Source of the DNA: Salvelinus alpinus
Lineage: Eukaryota; Chordata; Actinopteri; Salmoniformes; Salmonidae
Assembly (NCBI RefSeq): GCF_045679555.1
Contig: NC_092096.1
Coordinates: forward strand, 23,872,810 to 23,936,809
DNA length: 64,000 nt
Direction: 5' to 3'
Both the position numbers and the translations under genes were made by a program. Every line of letters starts with the position of its first letter. Position 1 is the stretch's first letter. Positions 1 through 11,621 of this stretch are shown one piece after another. The notes under the pieces were generated by a model, which was not told the DNA's origin, ran no database searches, and saw nothing but the letters and a program-made list of their open reading frames with translations.

Positions 1-460
1 ACAGGCGGAAGCACCTGTAGGGAGAAGACGGCGAGACAGCCTGGTGCGGGGGGCTGCCACCGGAGGGCTGGTGCGGGGAGGTGGTACCGGACAGACCGGA
101 CCATGGAGGCGCACTGCAGGTCTTGAGCACCGAACCTGTCCAACCCTACCTGGCTGAATGCTCCCCGTAGCCAAGCCAGTGCGGCGAGATGGAATAGGCT
201 GCACTGGGCTGTGTTGGCGAACCGGGGACACCATACGTAGGGCTGGTGCCATGTACCCCGGCCCGAGGAGACGCACTGGAGACCAGATGCGTTGAGCCGG
301 CTTCATGGCACCTGGCTCGATGCCCACTCTAGCCCGGCCGATACGAGGCGCTGCTATGTACTGCACCGGGCTATGCCTGCTCACCGGGGACACCGTGCGC
401 CTCACGGCATAACATGGTGCCTGCCCGGTCCCTCTCTCTCCAAGGTAAGCACGGGGAGTT
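1..460. repeat. GC-rich interspersed repeat fragment
   Basis: This stretch is much more GC-rich than its surroundings, with recurring phrases such as ggctggtgc, ccggggacacc and gacgcactgga. It resembles an abundant dispersed salmonid repeat I have seen in this clade, but I cannot assign the family. It is cut by the left window edge. A 93-codon frame at 292-573 has no recognisable product and is not called a gene. Confidence 0.5.
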
Positions 461-834
461 GGCTCAGTCACATTTTGCTGGCTTGCAAAGTGATGTGTAA
501 TTCCTATTGGAATCCTGCCAGAGTTTGCGATATCCAACCATTTTTATTCACCCGCAACCTGCATTTAGAATGACTGCCAGGGTTTGGAAGACTAAAATAT
601 AAGACTACCTAAAGCATCGAAACTGGAACAACCATTTCAAAAACGGGTGCAATAAGTCCAAGTAACAGATTGGATTAGTTTAGAAAAACACATGTCAATC
701 AATGTACATGCAATAACATAAATATTGAAACAAACAATTATAAAAATCAACCTGCAATAGAGAATGCTGGGAAATATTACATTGATTGGCGTGGTTTTGG
801 TTCAACTCAGGACCACGTTCAGTTTCCAAACATT

Positions 835-1130
835 GTTGAACGTTGCAGATAGAAATGCCTTGAATAGAGCTGACGTGATTCCCTATCCTACATGTCAAGA
901 GAGGCATGTTTGTTCTACATAGTATATTTCTATCTAAAAGTTCCAAAATGTCGCATCCTGCTGAACGTGCTAGCGGTTATTAACACCAATAATAGTGTTC
1001 TTTATTTACACCAATGAGTGTTAATTGAACACTTACAGAGCTAATTTAACTCCTGAATCAACACTAGAAATGGTACACTGAAAAATCTACACTACTGTAG
1101 GTATCACTGGCCAATTTGCTGTGTGTGTGG
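835..1130. repeat. Old AT-rich interspersed repeats
   Basis: The part at 835-955 (agatagaaatgccttgaata and following) recurs in diverged form at 12990-13095. The part at 970-1120 alternates tgttaat/attaaca motifs in inverted orientation, consistent with a decayed MITE. No coding potential is seen. Confidence 0.45.
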
Positions 1131-1286
1131 ATGATTAAACCTAATTTTAAAAAATTACATTACCAGGTTTACATTGAAATGATGTGACAGAAAGAAAAAA
1201 AGTCACATTGTCTATTCTACAGTAGGCTATGTAATACACACACATATGCCGTTACCTTGGAAACAACATTTTACTCCTCTATACAA

Positions 1287-1640
1287 ACAGATACAGATGT
1301 AGGATCTTCATTTGAGCCAGTTTGCTACAGCAGGAAAATAATCCTGCAGGAACAGGAAATGTGAATTATTATGTGGATTATAATTAATGAAAAACAAAAG
1401 GAGACCACACACTCTTGGAGTTCAGATGCAATAATTTAATACTAACGTTTTGACAGCCAAGCTGTCTTCATCAGTGTATAGACAGCTTGGCTGTCTATAC
1501 TCCGCTAGCCAGCACCTCGCCTAACCAGATTATAATTAACTGACATTTTTCATTAGGGAAAATCAAGACAGAAATTTCAAAGTGGAAATTAGAAACTTCA
1601 GAAGCCTTTTAAATACAGTACAAGTTATCCTGCAACAGGG
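1287..1640. repeat. Interspersed repeat split by a 140-bp insertion
   Basis: The left part (agatgtaggatcttcatttg onward, 1297) and the right part from 1540 form one abundant salmonid-type repeat once the insert at 1388-1527 is removed. The break is marked by a 12-bp duplication described in the insert entry. Confidence 0.5.
1388..1527 (-). mobile_element. 140-bp retroposed insert with hairpin and 12-bp target-site duplication
   Basis: The insert is bordered by gattataattaa at 1376-1387 and again at 1528-1539. Inside, gacagccaagctgtc and agacagcttggctgtct pair to form a strong hairpin. The right end, read on the minus strand, begins tggttaggcgaggtgctggc, which loosely resembles a tRNA-derived SINE head. 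The orientation and the SINE assignment are inferences. Confidence 0.5.
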
Positions 1641-2582
1641 TTGTCTCCAGATGTGAGATTTGTAGATGGTGTGGGAAAACCATTGAATTTAGATATTACA
1701 ACAACAAAAAATCACGCCTTTCTGCTGTTTCACCTGTACTGTATTAGTGAGTTTAAATAGAATTTGCAGCTACTGTGCCTCCTCCTTAATCGGAAATGAG
1801 GGTCTCAGACCTAAAAACTGGTTTAAAATATTAAATGCAATATCACACAAAATTATAATTCTTAAACCCTGGTGTGAACTGTCCAAAAATGCTCCAGTTT
1901 TAGCAGTGAGACGTTAATATACAGAAATAACAGGGGCCAGGCTGACTGTTGTTGTCCTTTACACCTACAGATGTCAGTCACACAGCAATCATTTAGTGTA
2001 CATCTACAGAATCTGCTGACAAATGACCTTGGTGCCATGTCATTGGAGAGAGAGCAGTAGATTAGCCCGAGACACGTAAAATGGGACATTGGCTGCAGGG
2101 AGGGGAGGGTGATAAGAACTTGAAATTGAACTTGGCCCAAGGAAGTTAGAAGCACGCGCCCATCAAAGAGAAAGTGGCCCTGCATGACACAGTGATTGTT
2201 TCTATTTTGGAGGGAACGCAAAGATCTCCCACAATGTTATCTCTGCTGTCCACAGGCACATCAATCAGCACTGGGCCTGTTGGATCGACCCCTTCCCCAC
2301 CAAAATCAATGCCTTCTCCCATTCGGTTTGTTTCGAGATTGTCAGAGATACAGAGGAGCAGTTCCGGAAAACGCGGAGCTATATGTCCTAAAAACAGAAT
2401 GCCATTAACACACACTCACACACTCTCTCTCTCACATACTCATGCATGCATGCACACACTATCTCTCTCTTCCTTTTTCGTTCCCCCTGGCTCTCTTTTT
2501 CACTGTAGCCTACCGTGAGGGCTAGACTGTAAATCAAAGGGTGTGCATCAGTACTTTTACTGTAATTGCATTTAGATTTTCT
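1640..2582. other. Upstream region with no gene seen
   Basis: Unique-looking AT-rich sequence with short open frames on both strands that overlap each other and have no family resemblance. A short CA/CT-rich stretch lies near 2408-2475. I see nothing else in it. Confidence 0.5.
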
Positions 2583-2589
2583 TCAAGAC

Positions 2590-3065
2590 ATTTTGCAAGA
2601 TATCAGTAGTGTTCTTGCTGAAGCAAGCACAATAAGAAGCATGCAATACAACAGAAGGGTTCTTTTGGGATACCAGAAGTGTTCTTGCTGAAGCAAGCAC
2701 AATAAGGAGCATGCAATACAACAGAAGGGTTCTTTTGGGATATCAGTAGTGTTCTTGCTGAAGCAAGCACAATAAGGAGCATGCAATACAACAGAAGGGT
2801 TCTTGTGGGATACCAGAAGTGTTCTTGCTGAAGCAAGCACAATAAGGAGCATGCAATACAACAGAAGGGTTCTTTTGGGATATCAGTAGTGTTCTTGCTG
2901 AAGCAAGCACAATAAGGAGCATGCAATACAACAGAAGGGTTCTTGTGGGATACCAGAAGTGTTCTTGCTGAAGCAAGCACAATAAGGAGCATGCAATACA
3001 ACAGAAGGGTTCTTGTGGGATATCAGAAGTCTTCTTGCAGAAACAAGCACACCAATGAAAGACAT
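2590..3065. repeat. 70-bp tandem array, about 6.8 copies
   Basis: The phrase gttcttgctgaagcaagc recurs at 2611, 2681, 2751, 2821, 2891 and 2961, with a degenerate unit at 3031. Units alternate between 'ccagaagt' and 'atcagtagt' forms, giving a partial 140-bp period. Overlapping minus-strand frames of 62-132 codons read through the array and are by-products. Confidence 0.9.
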
Positions 3066-3119
3066 TTGCAATAGATCAGTAGTATGATAAATGCAACATG
3101 CAATGGTTAGTATGGAAGT

Positions 3120-5167
3120 GGTGTTTTCAGTGGCGACCCGTCATTTGAGCACCACATGTTTATCTTCTTTTTTTTATTTTTATAATTGTTGCCTGTTTTG
3201 CATGATATTTTGGCATTAATATGTGTCACATATCAGTTTGCAAACAATGTAAAAAATAAAGCTGTATACAAACATGGTCTCTTTTTTGTTTTCTTGAGTA
3301 AGGCAGCTCCAAAATGCAGGTGTTTCAGCCGAGCTCAGTGCTTTCTGTGGTGGTGGAGCAGCCAGCGGAAAATACAGAGCATAGGAGTTGGTCATGTTCT
3401 CTAGTTGCGCCGTGATTGGCTCAGTGTTCTGTCACTCATGGAGACACTACATCACCACAAAATCTACGGGGAAAGCTCGAAAATTCAAGCTCCTTGGGTG
3501 CTGCCATAGAGTTACATTAGAAGTGCCCATCCAAGAAGCCTCAAGGTCATTGGCCACAGATAAAATTATGTCAAATCACATTATATCTACCGTAGCTTTG
3601 ATTGGACTGATCATGTCAACATCATACTTTCAAAATCTTAGCTAGAAAGCTAGACAAGCAGTCATCATGAATCACGTTGACAATGAACTGGCAAATCCTT
3701 TTTAATCCTTGTCATATGAAGAGAAATGACAGATAAAATGTATCGGTGATCCTCGGCCATTGGACATAAACATTACACAACAAGTTGGAAATCAATAATT
3801 CAACAATGAGTGATTTGGAAGGAATCAGTGACTAACTGCAAGTGTTGCGAAGCCATAACTAACCTGCTATTGAGTGGAGTGGGTATGTGGTCCAAGTCTG
3901 GGTTTAAGGGTCTCTTTTCCAAGCTTTAAAGGATTAACATTCAACACCATGGGCCAGAAAAGGTTGAATACATTGGCCATGCTGTCAATCCAGCATGTCT
4001 TCTGCCACGTTCAAAACAACTGGTAACTCGGAACTGGGAAATCTCAGACTTCAGTGATATCAAGACAACTGGGAACTCGGAAAAAAACGATCTCCGACTG
4101 GGAAAATACGATTTGAACGATCATCAAACACAGAATTCCATGTCGGGAACTCGGCCTCTTTCTAGAGCTCCAACCTGAAGATCACTCACGTCATGATTCG
4201 ACCTTGTTCCCAGTTGTCTTGAAAGCACCAAAAAATCCAGAGAATGCCATACTTTGATGACAAAGCTTGATGACAAAATTTGCCCACAAGAAAGACCACC
4301 GCACCACCTTCCTGTTCAAGTGAGTACAGCGGAACAAGGTGAGTCCAAAAATGTATTGTATGTTGCTGCATAAATGATGTAAAATGCCAGGGAGATATGT
4401 ATACTGTAGCTAAGAAAGTAAGCTCATGTGCCTCACCCTAATAATGTGGTCCCTTTGCCCCTCATAACTGAGCCTACTGTTCTGACTTGCTGGTGCACAT
4501 GTAGCCTATAGCCTGTTTTAGAGAAAAATAATCACTGAATATTGTAAGAGCCTTCATTGTCTGCTAATATGCCCTGTTTATTTATCCTACGGTTTTGTCT
4601 TGGTGTACAGGGAGAACACTGTAAGAAAGGCCCATGTTCTGGATTCTGTCACTGTACATTTCAATTTCAAAAGTGCTAAACAAATTGTTATATTGACTAC
4701 ATCCGTCCTAGCTTTCTCATTAATGTCTTAATCAAAATTACGGATTGTCTCTTATCCGCTTGTCATCCCCTTATGCCATAGTTTGTACATCTCAATTGTC
4801 ATTAGAAACCACATTTGTTTAAGCAAGTCAGCCATATCATCAACGTTTTTTTAAAGGCAGTAAATGAGGCTGAATTAATTTTTTCGCTGCCAGACAAGGC
4901 TCCGCTGATAGCCAGCTGTATCAGTGGTCAGGATTCACTCCATGGTGCTGAAAAGAACGCTCTGCTGTTGGGACAGCTTTCTGTAGGCCCTAACAGTTTG
5001 TCACAGTTATAGTGCAATTAATGTAGTGTTGTGTTGTAATATGGCTTTGATGGCATGCATCGAACATTTTTGTTTTTTGTTTGCCCCACCAAGATATACA
5101 TGCTAAAATCGCCAATGGGCGTTTTGTAAGCACAGAGGATTTGTATAAAAAAAACTACTAAGAACAA
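3120..5167. repeat. Abundant interspersed repeat ending just upstream of the exoc4 promoter
   Basis: The sequence from tggcgacccgtcatttgag through the 'gggaactcgga' repeats at 4020-4150 is of a type I associate with abundant dispersed salmonid repeats. I cannot name the family or define its exact ends. Its last 639 bp (4529-5167) are copied almost exactly at 7308-7947. Short frames inside have no known product. Confidence 0.5.
4529..5167 (+). repeat. Direct repeat, copy 1 (upstream of exon 1)
   Basis: Matches 7308-7947 in the same orientation, with only scattered substitutions by eye. The copies start at aatca(c/t)tgaatattgtaag and end near agaacaa. Copy 1 ends about 25 bp before the promoter motif at 5192. 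Confidence 0.85.
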
Positions 5168-5191
5168 CATCAACAAATCTGGACAGATTTT

Positions 5192-5296
5192 GGACTACAA
5201 CTCCCAGCTTTCTCAGCCACACTACCGAAGTTGGAACAATTTTCCTCGTCTCTCATTGGTAGGTTGGCATTCTGTTTGGGTGCAGTGGCTGGAAAA
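5192..5296 (+). promoter_or_regulatory. exoc4: exoc4 proximal promoter / 5' UTR
   Basis: About 100 bp upstream of the exon 1 ATG there is GGACTACAACTCCCAGC (5192-5208), which fits the ZNF143/SBF-type motif (ACTACAnnTCCCA) common in housekeeping promoters. An ATTGG at 5255-5259 is a CCAAT box on the minus strand in good NF-Y context. There is no TATA box at a sensible distance. The sequence just before the ATG is ggaaaa with A at -3 and G at +4, a good Kozak context. The transcription start is not determined. The motif match is by eye. Confidence 0.6.
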
Positions 5297-5376
5297 ATGG
5301 CAGCTGATACAGGAAGATACCGGAGTGCTGTTAGCAAAAGCAAAGATCCTTCAGGCTTACTTATCTCCGTTATAAG
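5297..5376 (+). CDS. exoc4: exoc4 exon 1 (residues 1-26 plus two bases of codon 27)
   Basis: The exon encodes [20 protein letters not shown] and then LLISVI, the start of Sec8. Vertebrate EXOC4 begins almost identically ([22 protein letters not shown]). The ATG at 5297 has a good Kozak context. The donor is AG|GTAAGC at 5376/5377, leaving phase 2, and exon 2 supplies the G that completes Arg27. The exon lies between two direct copies of a 640-bp segment (4529-5167 and 7308-7947). An overlapping frame at 5190-5375 is a shadow and is not annotated. Confidence 0.95.
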
Positions 5377-7090
5377 GTAAGCTCACTCAAATTGACTGTT
5401 GAATTATCCTGTCGACATAAGACACCAGTGGGCACTACTGTTTTCATTAACTAGGCCTGTCATTTCAGGCCGTGGACAAGGAGAAACATCCTGTTGTTAG
5501 CTTCCTATCTGTTAGCGAGCTAGTTTTATGTCAAGTGAGTTTTGAGGAAATGTTAGTCAGCTACGCTAGCTAATGTTTGTCATCGCGACCTGTTCGCATA
5601 ATTTATCAGTGTTTATCATCATTGTGAGTCAAATAACACTCTTCTTCAATAGTCACAAGGAAGGCGTGAGGAAGAAGCCACTTGCTAGCTAACGTTAGCT
5701 GACTCTTAGCTAGCTAACTGTCACGCTTTTGACAGCTGACCTCCCCTGCTCAAACAACAAGCTCGCGACTTGGTTCAGACACTGAGTTATGAACAGAGAC
5801 AAGATAACTTATTATGCAATGCATACTTGTTATTCAGCATCAGCACTCATTTATAGCCTGCTTTGCTGCCCTTCGCTGACAGGGTGCCATGATCATCATG
5901 GGTTGGTCTTGGCTTGAACAGTGTCGTTTATGTCATGACATGTCGTTTACTGTGTGTTTCCACGACATTTTAAGTAGCCATTGCCGTAACTTAGTAGAGT
6001 AGCTCTCTTTACCCCTTTTTTCTCTAGATTAAACGGAGCTGTAGTCTACTGGGTTTGACAGATATCAGTGTGCATGGAGCGAGGGTGCAGCATTTTGCAG
6101 CCGGTGGCAACTTGACACTGACTGTTAAGACCCCACATTGATGCACTTTGAGGCAAAATCCTATTCTGCATGCAATTGTTGTCTGCGACAAAGATTATCT
6201 TCCCTTTCTTATGTACCTTTACTTATGGCTACTGCTTGCCTAATACTAATACGCCAGACTGTTACCATGGTTACCCCATGCCACTTTAGGATTCTAAAAG
6301 GGACTAGGCTACTGTAAGTCTAGTGTTTGAATTAGTCAAGGGTGATGGTGCATGTCAGAGCTAAGGATTCAGGTTCGCTAAGTTTGTGAGGTTATATGAA
6401 GTATGTTAACTAGTTTGGTTGGACATGACGGCATGGTAAATAACTAGTTATAGTACATTAACAGAGAATGTACGAGATCACTTGCTTTGTGTTTCAGCTT
6501 TGACTTGTGTCAAGTAGGCATCTCAAGCCACTCTAAGGGGATGCAGTTGAGAATCTTATCCCCCTTCCAGCTTTCAGCTGTGTGTGAAGAGCGAGGAGGC
6601 TTTAATGAGCTCTTGAGGGAGATTTTTACCTCTCCCCTTATTTTATGTGTGGTTTGGAGTTTGATGAAATACAGGGCTGAAGCAAGTGTTGTCAAGTCTG
6701 TTACTCAACATTGTCCCATCCCCTGGGTCTATGACATACAAGACTGTCATGGTTTTCAGGATATGAAACCTGGCACTTTTATGTTACGCCAATTTTGTTT
6801 GATTATTCTTTACTCTAGGACAGGGCTATTCAACTGGTCGCCTGTCAGCCAGATCCAGCCCGTTTATTATTTAAGACTGGCCCTTTCATCAATTCCTAAA
6901 CATTAATCAAATATCTGCAACAAAATCTCTGCCAAAATCCAACATTCAGAGCCAAAATGACCAGCACTATTGTTGTTGTCTAGTGTGGTTTCTAGAGCCT
7001 GTTTGGCATGTTGATTTTATTAAATTTGTTTCTTCATATGAATTTGACTCCAGCGTTTGAGTGGTTTATGCTACAAAATATTATGAACCC
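5377..7090 (+). other. Intron 1, proximal part
   Basis: AT-rich intron sequence with no exon or RNA gene seen. A dispersed-repeat fragment lies at about 6820-6910 (gacagggctattcaactggt and following). Open frames at 6487-6906 and 6510-6695 overlap on opposite strands and show no family resemblance. Confidence 0.5.
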
Positions 7091-7099
7091 ATTGCTGAA

Positions 7100-7268
7100 A
7101 GCTACGACTCTCGGGAACACATACGCTACGACTCTCAGGAACACGTACGCTACGACTCTCGGGAACACGTACGCTACGACTCTCGGGAACACGTACGCTA
7201 CGACTCTCGGGAACACGTACGCTACGACTCTCGGGAACACGTACGCTACGACTCTCGGGAACACATAC
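7100..7268. repeat. 24-bp minisatellite, 7 copies
   Basis: The unit gctacgactctcgggaacac plus gtac repeats with very few changes. Its length is a multiple of three, so frames on both strands stay open through it (products with TLGNTYAT or VFPRVVAY repeats). These are not genes. Confidence 0.92.
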
Positions 7269-7307
7269 ACCTTTCCCTTTCTGATGCTCACAATGACTCG
7301 TTACATG

Positions 7308-7947
7308 TAATCATTGAATATTGTAAGAGCTTTCAGTGTCTGCTAATATGCCCTGTTTATTTATCCTACGGTTTTGTCTTGGTGTACAGGGAGAACACTG
7401 TAAGAAAGGCCCATGTTCTGGATTCTGTCACTGTACATTTCAATTTCAAAAGTGCTAAACAAATTGTTATATTGACTACATCCGTCCTAGCTCTCTCATT
7501 AATGTCTTAATCGAAATTACGGATTGCCTCTTATCCGCTTGTCATCCCCTTATGCCATAGTTTGTACATCTCAATTGACATTAGAAACCACATTTGTTTA
7601 AGCAAGTCAGCCATATCAGCAACGTTTTTTTTAAGGCAGTAAATGAGGCTGAATTTATTTTTCCGCTGCCAGACAAGGCTCCGCTGATAGCCAGCTGTAT
7701 CAGTGGTCAGGATTCACTCCATGGTGCTGAAAAGAACGCTCTGCTGTTGGGACAGCTTTATGTAGGCCCTAACAGTTTGTCACAGCTATAGTGCAATTAA
7801 TGTAGTGTTGTGTTGTAATGTGGCTTTGATGGCATGCATCGAACATTTTTGTTTTTTGTTTGCCCAACCAAGATTTACATGCTATAATCGCCAATGGCCG
7901 TTTTGTAAGCACAGAGGATTTGTATTAAAAAAAACTACTTAGAACAA
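7308..7947 (+). repeat. Direct repeat, copy 2 (in intron 1)
   Basis: Near-identical second copy of 4529-5167, offset by 2779 bp. It is immediately preceded by the 24-bp array and a short unique stretch. Together the copies bracket the promoter and exon 1. Confidence 0.85.
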
Positions 7948-8744
7948 GGCAGTGTGACAAAAAAAACACCTAATGACTGAGGGAAATTTATTCACAGCAT
8001 ACTTCCTACAGACTGGAATTTGGCATTACTTGATTTGACATATCTTTGTGTTGCTTAGTTTTCAGATTCTAAAATACCCGAGTTACTTTTAAGAACATTT
8101 TAATAGGTGAGCGAGTGTTGTGCCTTTTCCTTTTCAATAATTATACGTTTTTTGGGTTGCACCTTGATTCACATTGGTTGAGCACCATCCACTTCTTTTC
8201 TAATTACTTTTAGCAACATTTAATTTGAAGAGAAGTGCTTTATTGGTGTGTGTGCATTGCTTTTTTATACAGATCTTCTGAAGAATAATCGCATGTGGAA
8301 AATGTCCGGCACCCCTGTAATTAACATTTCTTAATTTTTTATTATTATTTTCTTCTTTTTTATTTTTTTATTTTTTACATCTGGCCGATGTTAGAATATA
8401 GTTGAATAGCCTGCAGTAGAGTAATGGCTGACTTCTGGAAGATCACAACATAATGTGAAAGGGATGCATATGTTTACTAGAGGTGCCTGGGTCAAATGTG
8501 TTTGAAGTATTTGAAGTGCACACTTGATTTAGGTCGGAGTTTGCTCTTCTAGGACTATTCCATCGGCTGCATTTTGTACCAGAAAAATGAAATCAAGCTC
8601 AGCCCAATTAGGCCCCTAACTGGAAATATTTGACATAATAATTTGGTGGGTGCTTATATTTGTCCTATTTCACACATGTGCAATTGTGTATTAATACTCA
8701 TGTGCGAATTGGAAATGTTTTTTTGGGTTGTATTTCCCAACTCC

Positions 8745-8936
8745 CCAAGACATCCTCGGAGAGTGGGGTCACGGCCATGGTCTGTCATTATCAACGGAGA
8801 CCCTGGAGCAATTAGGGTTAAGTGCCTTGCTCAAGGGCACATCAACATATTTTTCATCTTGTCAGCTCAGGAATTTGAACTAGTGACCTCTCGCTTACTG
8901 GCCCAACACTCTAACCACTAGGCTACTTGCTGCCTG
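8745..8936 (-). mobile_element. tRNA-derived SINE fragment
   Basis: The phrases ttgctcaagggcacatcaac, gaatttgaactagtgacctc and ccaacactctaaccactagg are the reverse complement of the head of common fish tRNA-derived SINEs; a decayed B-box lies at about 8872-8890. It is a minus-strand copy inside intron 1, with no tRNA cloverleaf of its own. Confidence 0.7.
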
Positions 8937-9074
8937 TATTTTACCCAGATCTAGTGACTAGAAAAAATGATTAACTAGAAGTTAGGCCTACACAAGATTA
9001 CGAAAAGGACCACAAGGTAACACCTTGACAGACAATTGATGAGCCTTGGCCTGCTGCCCCCTGTGTCTGTGTAG

Positions 9075-9264
9075 GACCCTGTCCAGCAGCGATGACAAGC
9101 AGGACAGAGAGACGGAGAAGGGCCGCCTGGAGGAGGCGTTTGAGAAGTGCGACCGGGACCTGGATGAGCAGATCGTCCAACACTACGCTGAGCTGACCAC
9201 CGCCATCCGCACCTACCAGAGCATCACCGAGAGAATCACCAGCTCCCGTAACAAGATCAAAGGG
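9075..9264 (+). CDS. exoc4: exoc4 exon 2 (residues 27-90)
   Basis: The acceptor is tgtgtag|G, and the first base completes Arg27. The exon reads [20 protein letters not shown] and then [20 protein letters not shown], closely following vertebrate Sec8. It continues through the conserved [15 protein letters not shown] block and ends K-I-K-G before the donor GGG|GTGAGA, in phase 0. This stretch belongs to the N-terminal Sec8 exocyst domain and is helical and charged, consistent with the coiled-coil part that packs with Sec6. The Gly at the exon end replaces Gln of mammals as I recall it; choosing a donor one base earlier would break the frame with exon 3. Confidence 0.95.
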
Positions 9265-9299
9265 GTGAGAGGGAACACACACACAATGTTTCAAATCTA

Positions 9300-9425
9300 A
9301 TTTAATTTGTCACCTGATGTGAAAAATACATCAAGTGTAGACTTTACTGTGAAACGCTTACTTACGAGCCCTTTCCCACAATGCAGAGTTAAAAAGTAAA
9401 AACATTTGCAATAAAACATTCAGAA
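9300..9425. repeat. Dispersed-repeat fragment in intron 2
   Basis: The segment around gtgaaacgcttacttacgag and caatgcagagtt resembles the tail of an abundant salmonid retroposon. It is short and decayed; the family is not assigned. Confidence 0.4.
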
Positions 9426-9680
9426 CATGTGCATGGCCAGTGAATAACAGTGTGAAGGCAGAGTGATGGTCCCAGGGAGTTGTACATCAAGGACATTAGC
9501 AGCAGGCAGTGTGAGGGCTTGGCTGATTTCTCTAGAGTTCTTGTGTGTGTGGCTCTGACACCTGCGTCACTGTTAGAGCCTCTGGGATAGCCCTCCAGTG
9601 TTCCACAACAGCGTGATGTCATTCCCATCTCTCCAGGCTGTGTGTCTGTGTGTCTGGATGTACAGTTGAAGTCGGAAGTT

Positions 9681-11248
9681 CTTATTTTTCATTTCACTTT
9701 TATTTAACCAGGTAGGCTAGTTGAGAACAAGGTCTCATTTACAACTGCGACCTGGCCAAGATAAAGCAAAGCAGCGCGACACAAACAACACAGAGTTACA
9801 CATGGAATTAACAAGCGTACAGTCAATAACACAATAGAAAAAAATAAAGTCTATATACATTGTGTTCAAATGGCGTGAGGAGGTAAGGCAATAAATGGGC
9901 CATAGTAGCGAAGCAATTACAGTTTAGCAAATTAACACTGGAGTGATAGATGAGCAGATGATGATGTGCAAGTAGAAATACTGGTGTGCAAAAGAGCAGA
10001 AAAGTAAATAGAAACAATATGGGGATGAGGTAGGTAGATTGGGTGGGCTATTTACAGATGGGCTATGTGCAGCTGCAGCGATCGGTTAGCTGCTCAGATA
10101 GCTGATGTTTAAAGTAAGTGACGGAAATATAAGTCTCCAGCTTCAGCGATTTTTGTAATTCGTTCCAGTCATTGGCAGCAGAGAACTGGAAGGAAAGGCG
10201 GCTAAAGCAGGTGTTGGCTTTGGGGACGACCAGTGAGATATACCTGCTGGAGCGCGTGCTACGGGTGGGTGTTGTTATTGTGACCAGTGAGCTGAGATAA
10301 GGCGGAGCTTTACCTAGCAAAGACTTAAAGATGACCTGGAGCCAGTGGGTCTGGCGATGAATATGTAGCGAGGGCCAGCCGACTAGAACATACAGGTCGC
10401 AGTGGTGCGTGGTATAAGGGGCTTTGGTGACAAAACGGATGGCACTGTGATAGACTGCATCCAGTTTGCTGAGTAGAGTATTGGAAGCTATTTTGTAAAT
10501 GACATCGCCGAAGTCAAGGATCAGTAGGATAGTCAGTTTTACGAGGGTATGTTTGGCAGCATGAGTGAAGGAGGCTTTGTTGCGAAATAGGAAGCCTATT
10601 CTAGATTTAATTTTGGATTGGAGATACTTAATATGAGTCTGGAAGGAGAGTTTACAGTCTAGCCAGACACCTAGGTATTTGTAGTTGTCCACATATTCTA
10701 AGTCAGAATCGTCCAGTAGTGATGCTAGTCGGGCGGGCGGGTCCGGGCAGCGAACGGTTGAAAAGCATGCATTTAGTTTTACTAGCATTTAAAAAGCAGT
10801 TGGAGGCCACGGAAGGAGTGTTGTATGGCGTTGAAGCTCGTTTGGAGGTTTGTTAGCACAGTGTCCAAAGAAAGGCCAGATGTATACAGAATGGTGTCGT
10901 CTGCGTAGAGGTGGATCAGGGAATCACCTGCAGCAAGAGTGACATCGTTGATATATACAGAGAAAAGAGTCGGCCTGAGAATTGAACCCTGTGGTACCCC
11001 CATAGAGACTGTCAGAGGTCCGGACAACAGGCCCTCTGATTTGACACACTGAACTCTGTCTGAGAAGTAGTTGGTGAACCAGGTGGGGCAGTCATTTGAG
11101 AAACCAAGGCTGTTGAGTCTGCCGATAAGGATATGGTGATTGACAGAGTTGAAAGCCTTGGCCAGGTTGATGAAGACGGCTGCACAGTCTTTTATCGATT
11201 GCGATTATGATATCGTTTAGTACCTTGTGCATGGCTGAGGTGCACCCG
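9681..11248 (-). mobile_element. 5'-truncated non-LTR retrotransposon inside the Tc1 element
   Basis: A minus-strand reverse transcriptase lies here in broken frames. The piece at 11027-10782 carries VSMGVPQGSILRPTLFSVYI and the catalytic YADDTILYTSG. The piece at 10788-10063 continues with NYKYLGVWLDCKLSF and the C-terminal region. The 3' end points left and has the tail tttatttaaccaggtaggct (sense strand of the window), shared with salmonid SINE tails. The insertion interrupts ...ggaagtt / agtttacat..., giving a short possible duplication 'agtt'. A frame break between the two pieces makes it defective. Confidence 0.85.
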
Positions 11249-11621
11249 AGTTTACATACACTTAGGTTGGAGTCATTAAAACTCATTTTTCAACCACTCC
11301 ACAAATTTCTTGTTAACAAACTATAGTTTTGGCAAGTCGGGTAGGACATCTACTTTGTGCATGACACAAGTATTTTTTCCAACAATTGTTTACAGACATA
11401 TTATTTCACTTATAATTCACTGTATCACAATTCCAGTGGGTCAGAAGTTTACATACACTAAGTTGACTGTGCCTTTAAACAGCTTGGAAAATTCCAGAAA
11501 ATGATGTCATAGCTTTAGAAGCGTCTGATAACTAATTTACATAATTTGAGTCAATTGGAGGTGTACCTGTGGATGTGTTGCAAGGCCCACCTTCAAACTC
11601 AGTGCCTTTTTGCTTGACATC

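Noticed and set aside
6487..6906. 139-codon frame in intron 1
   Set aside because: No family resemblance, overlaps an opposite-strand frame and a dispersed-repeat fragment.
7061..7510. 149-codon frame across the 24-bp array
   Set aside because: Carried open by the array (YDSREHVR words) and continuing into the dispersed repeat.
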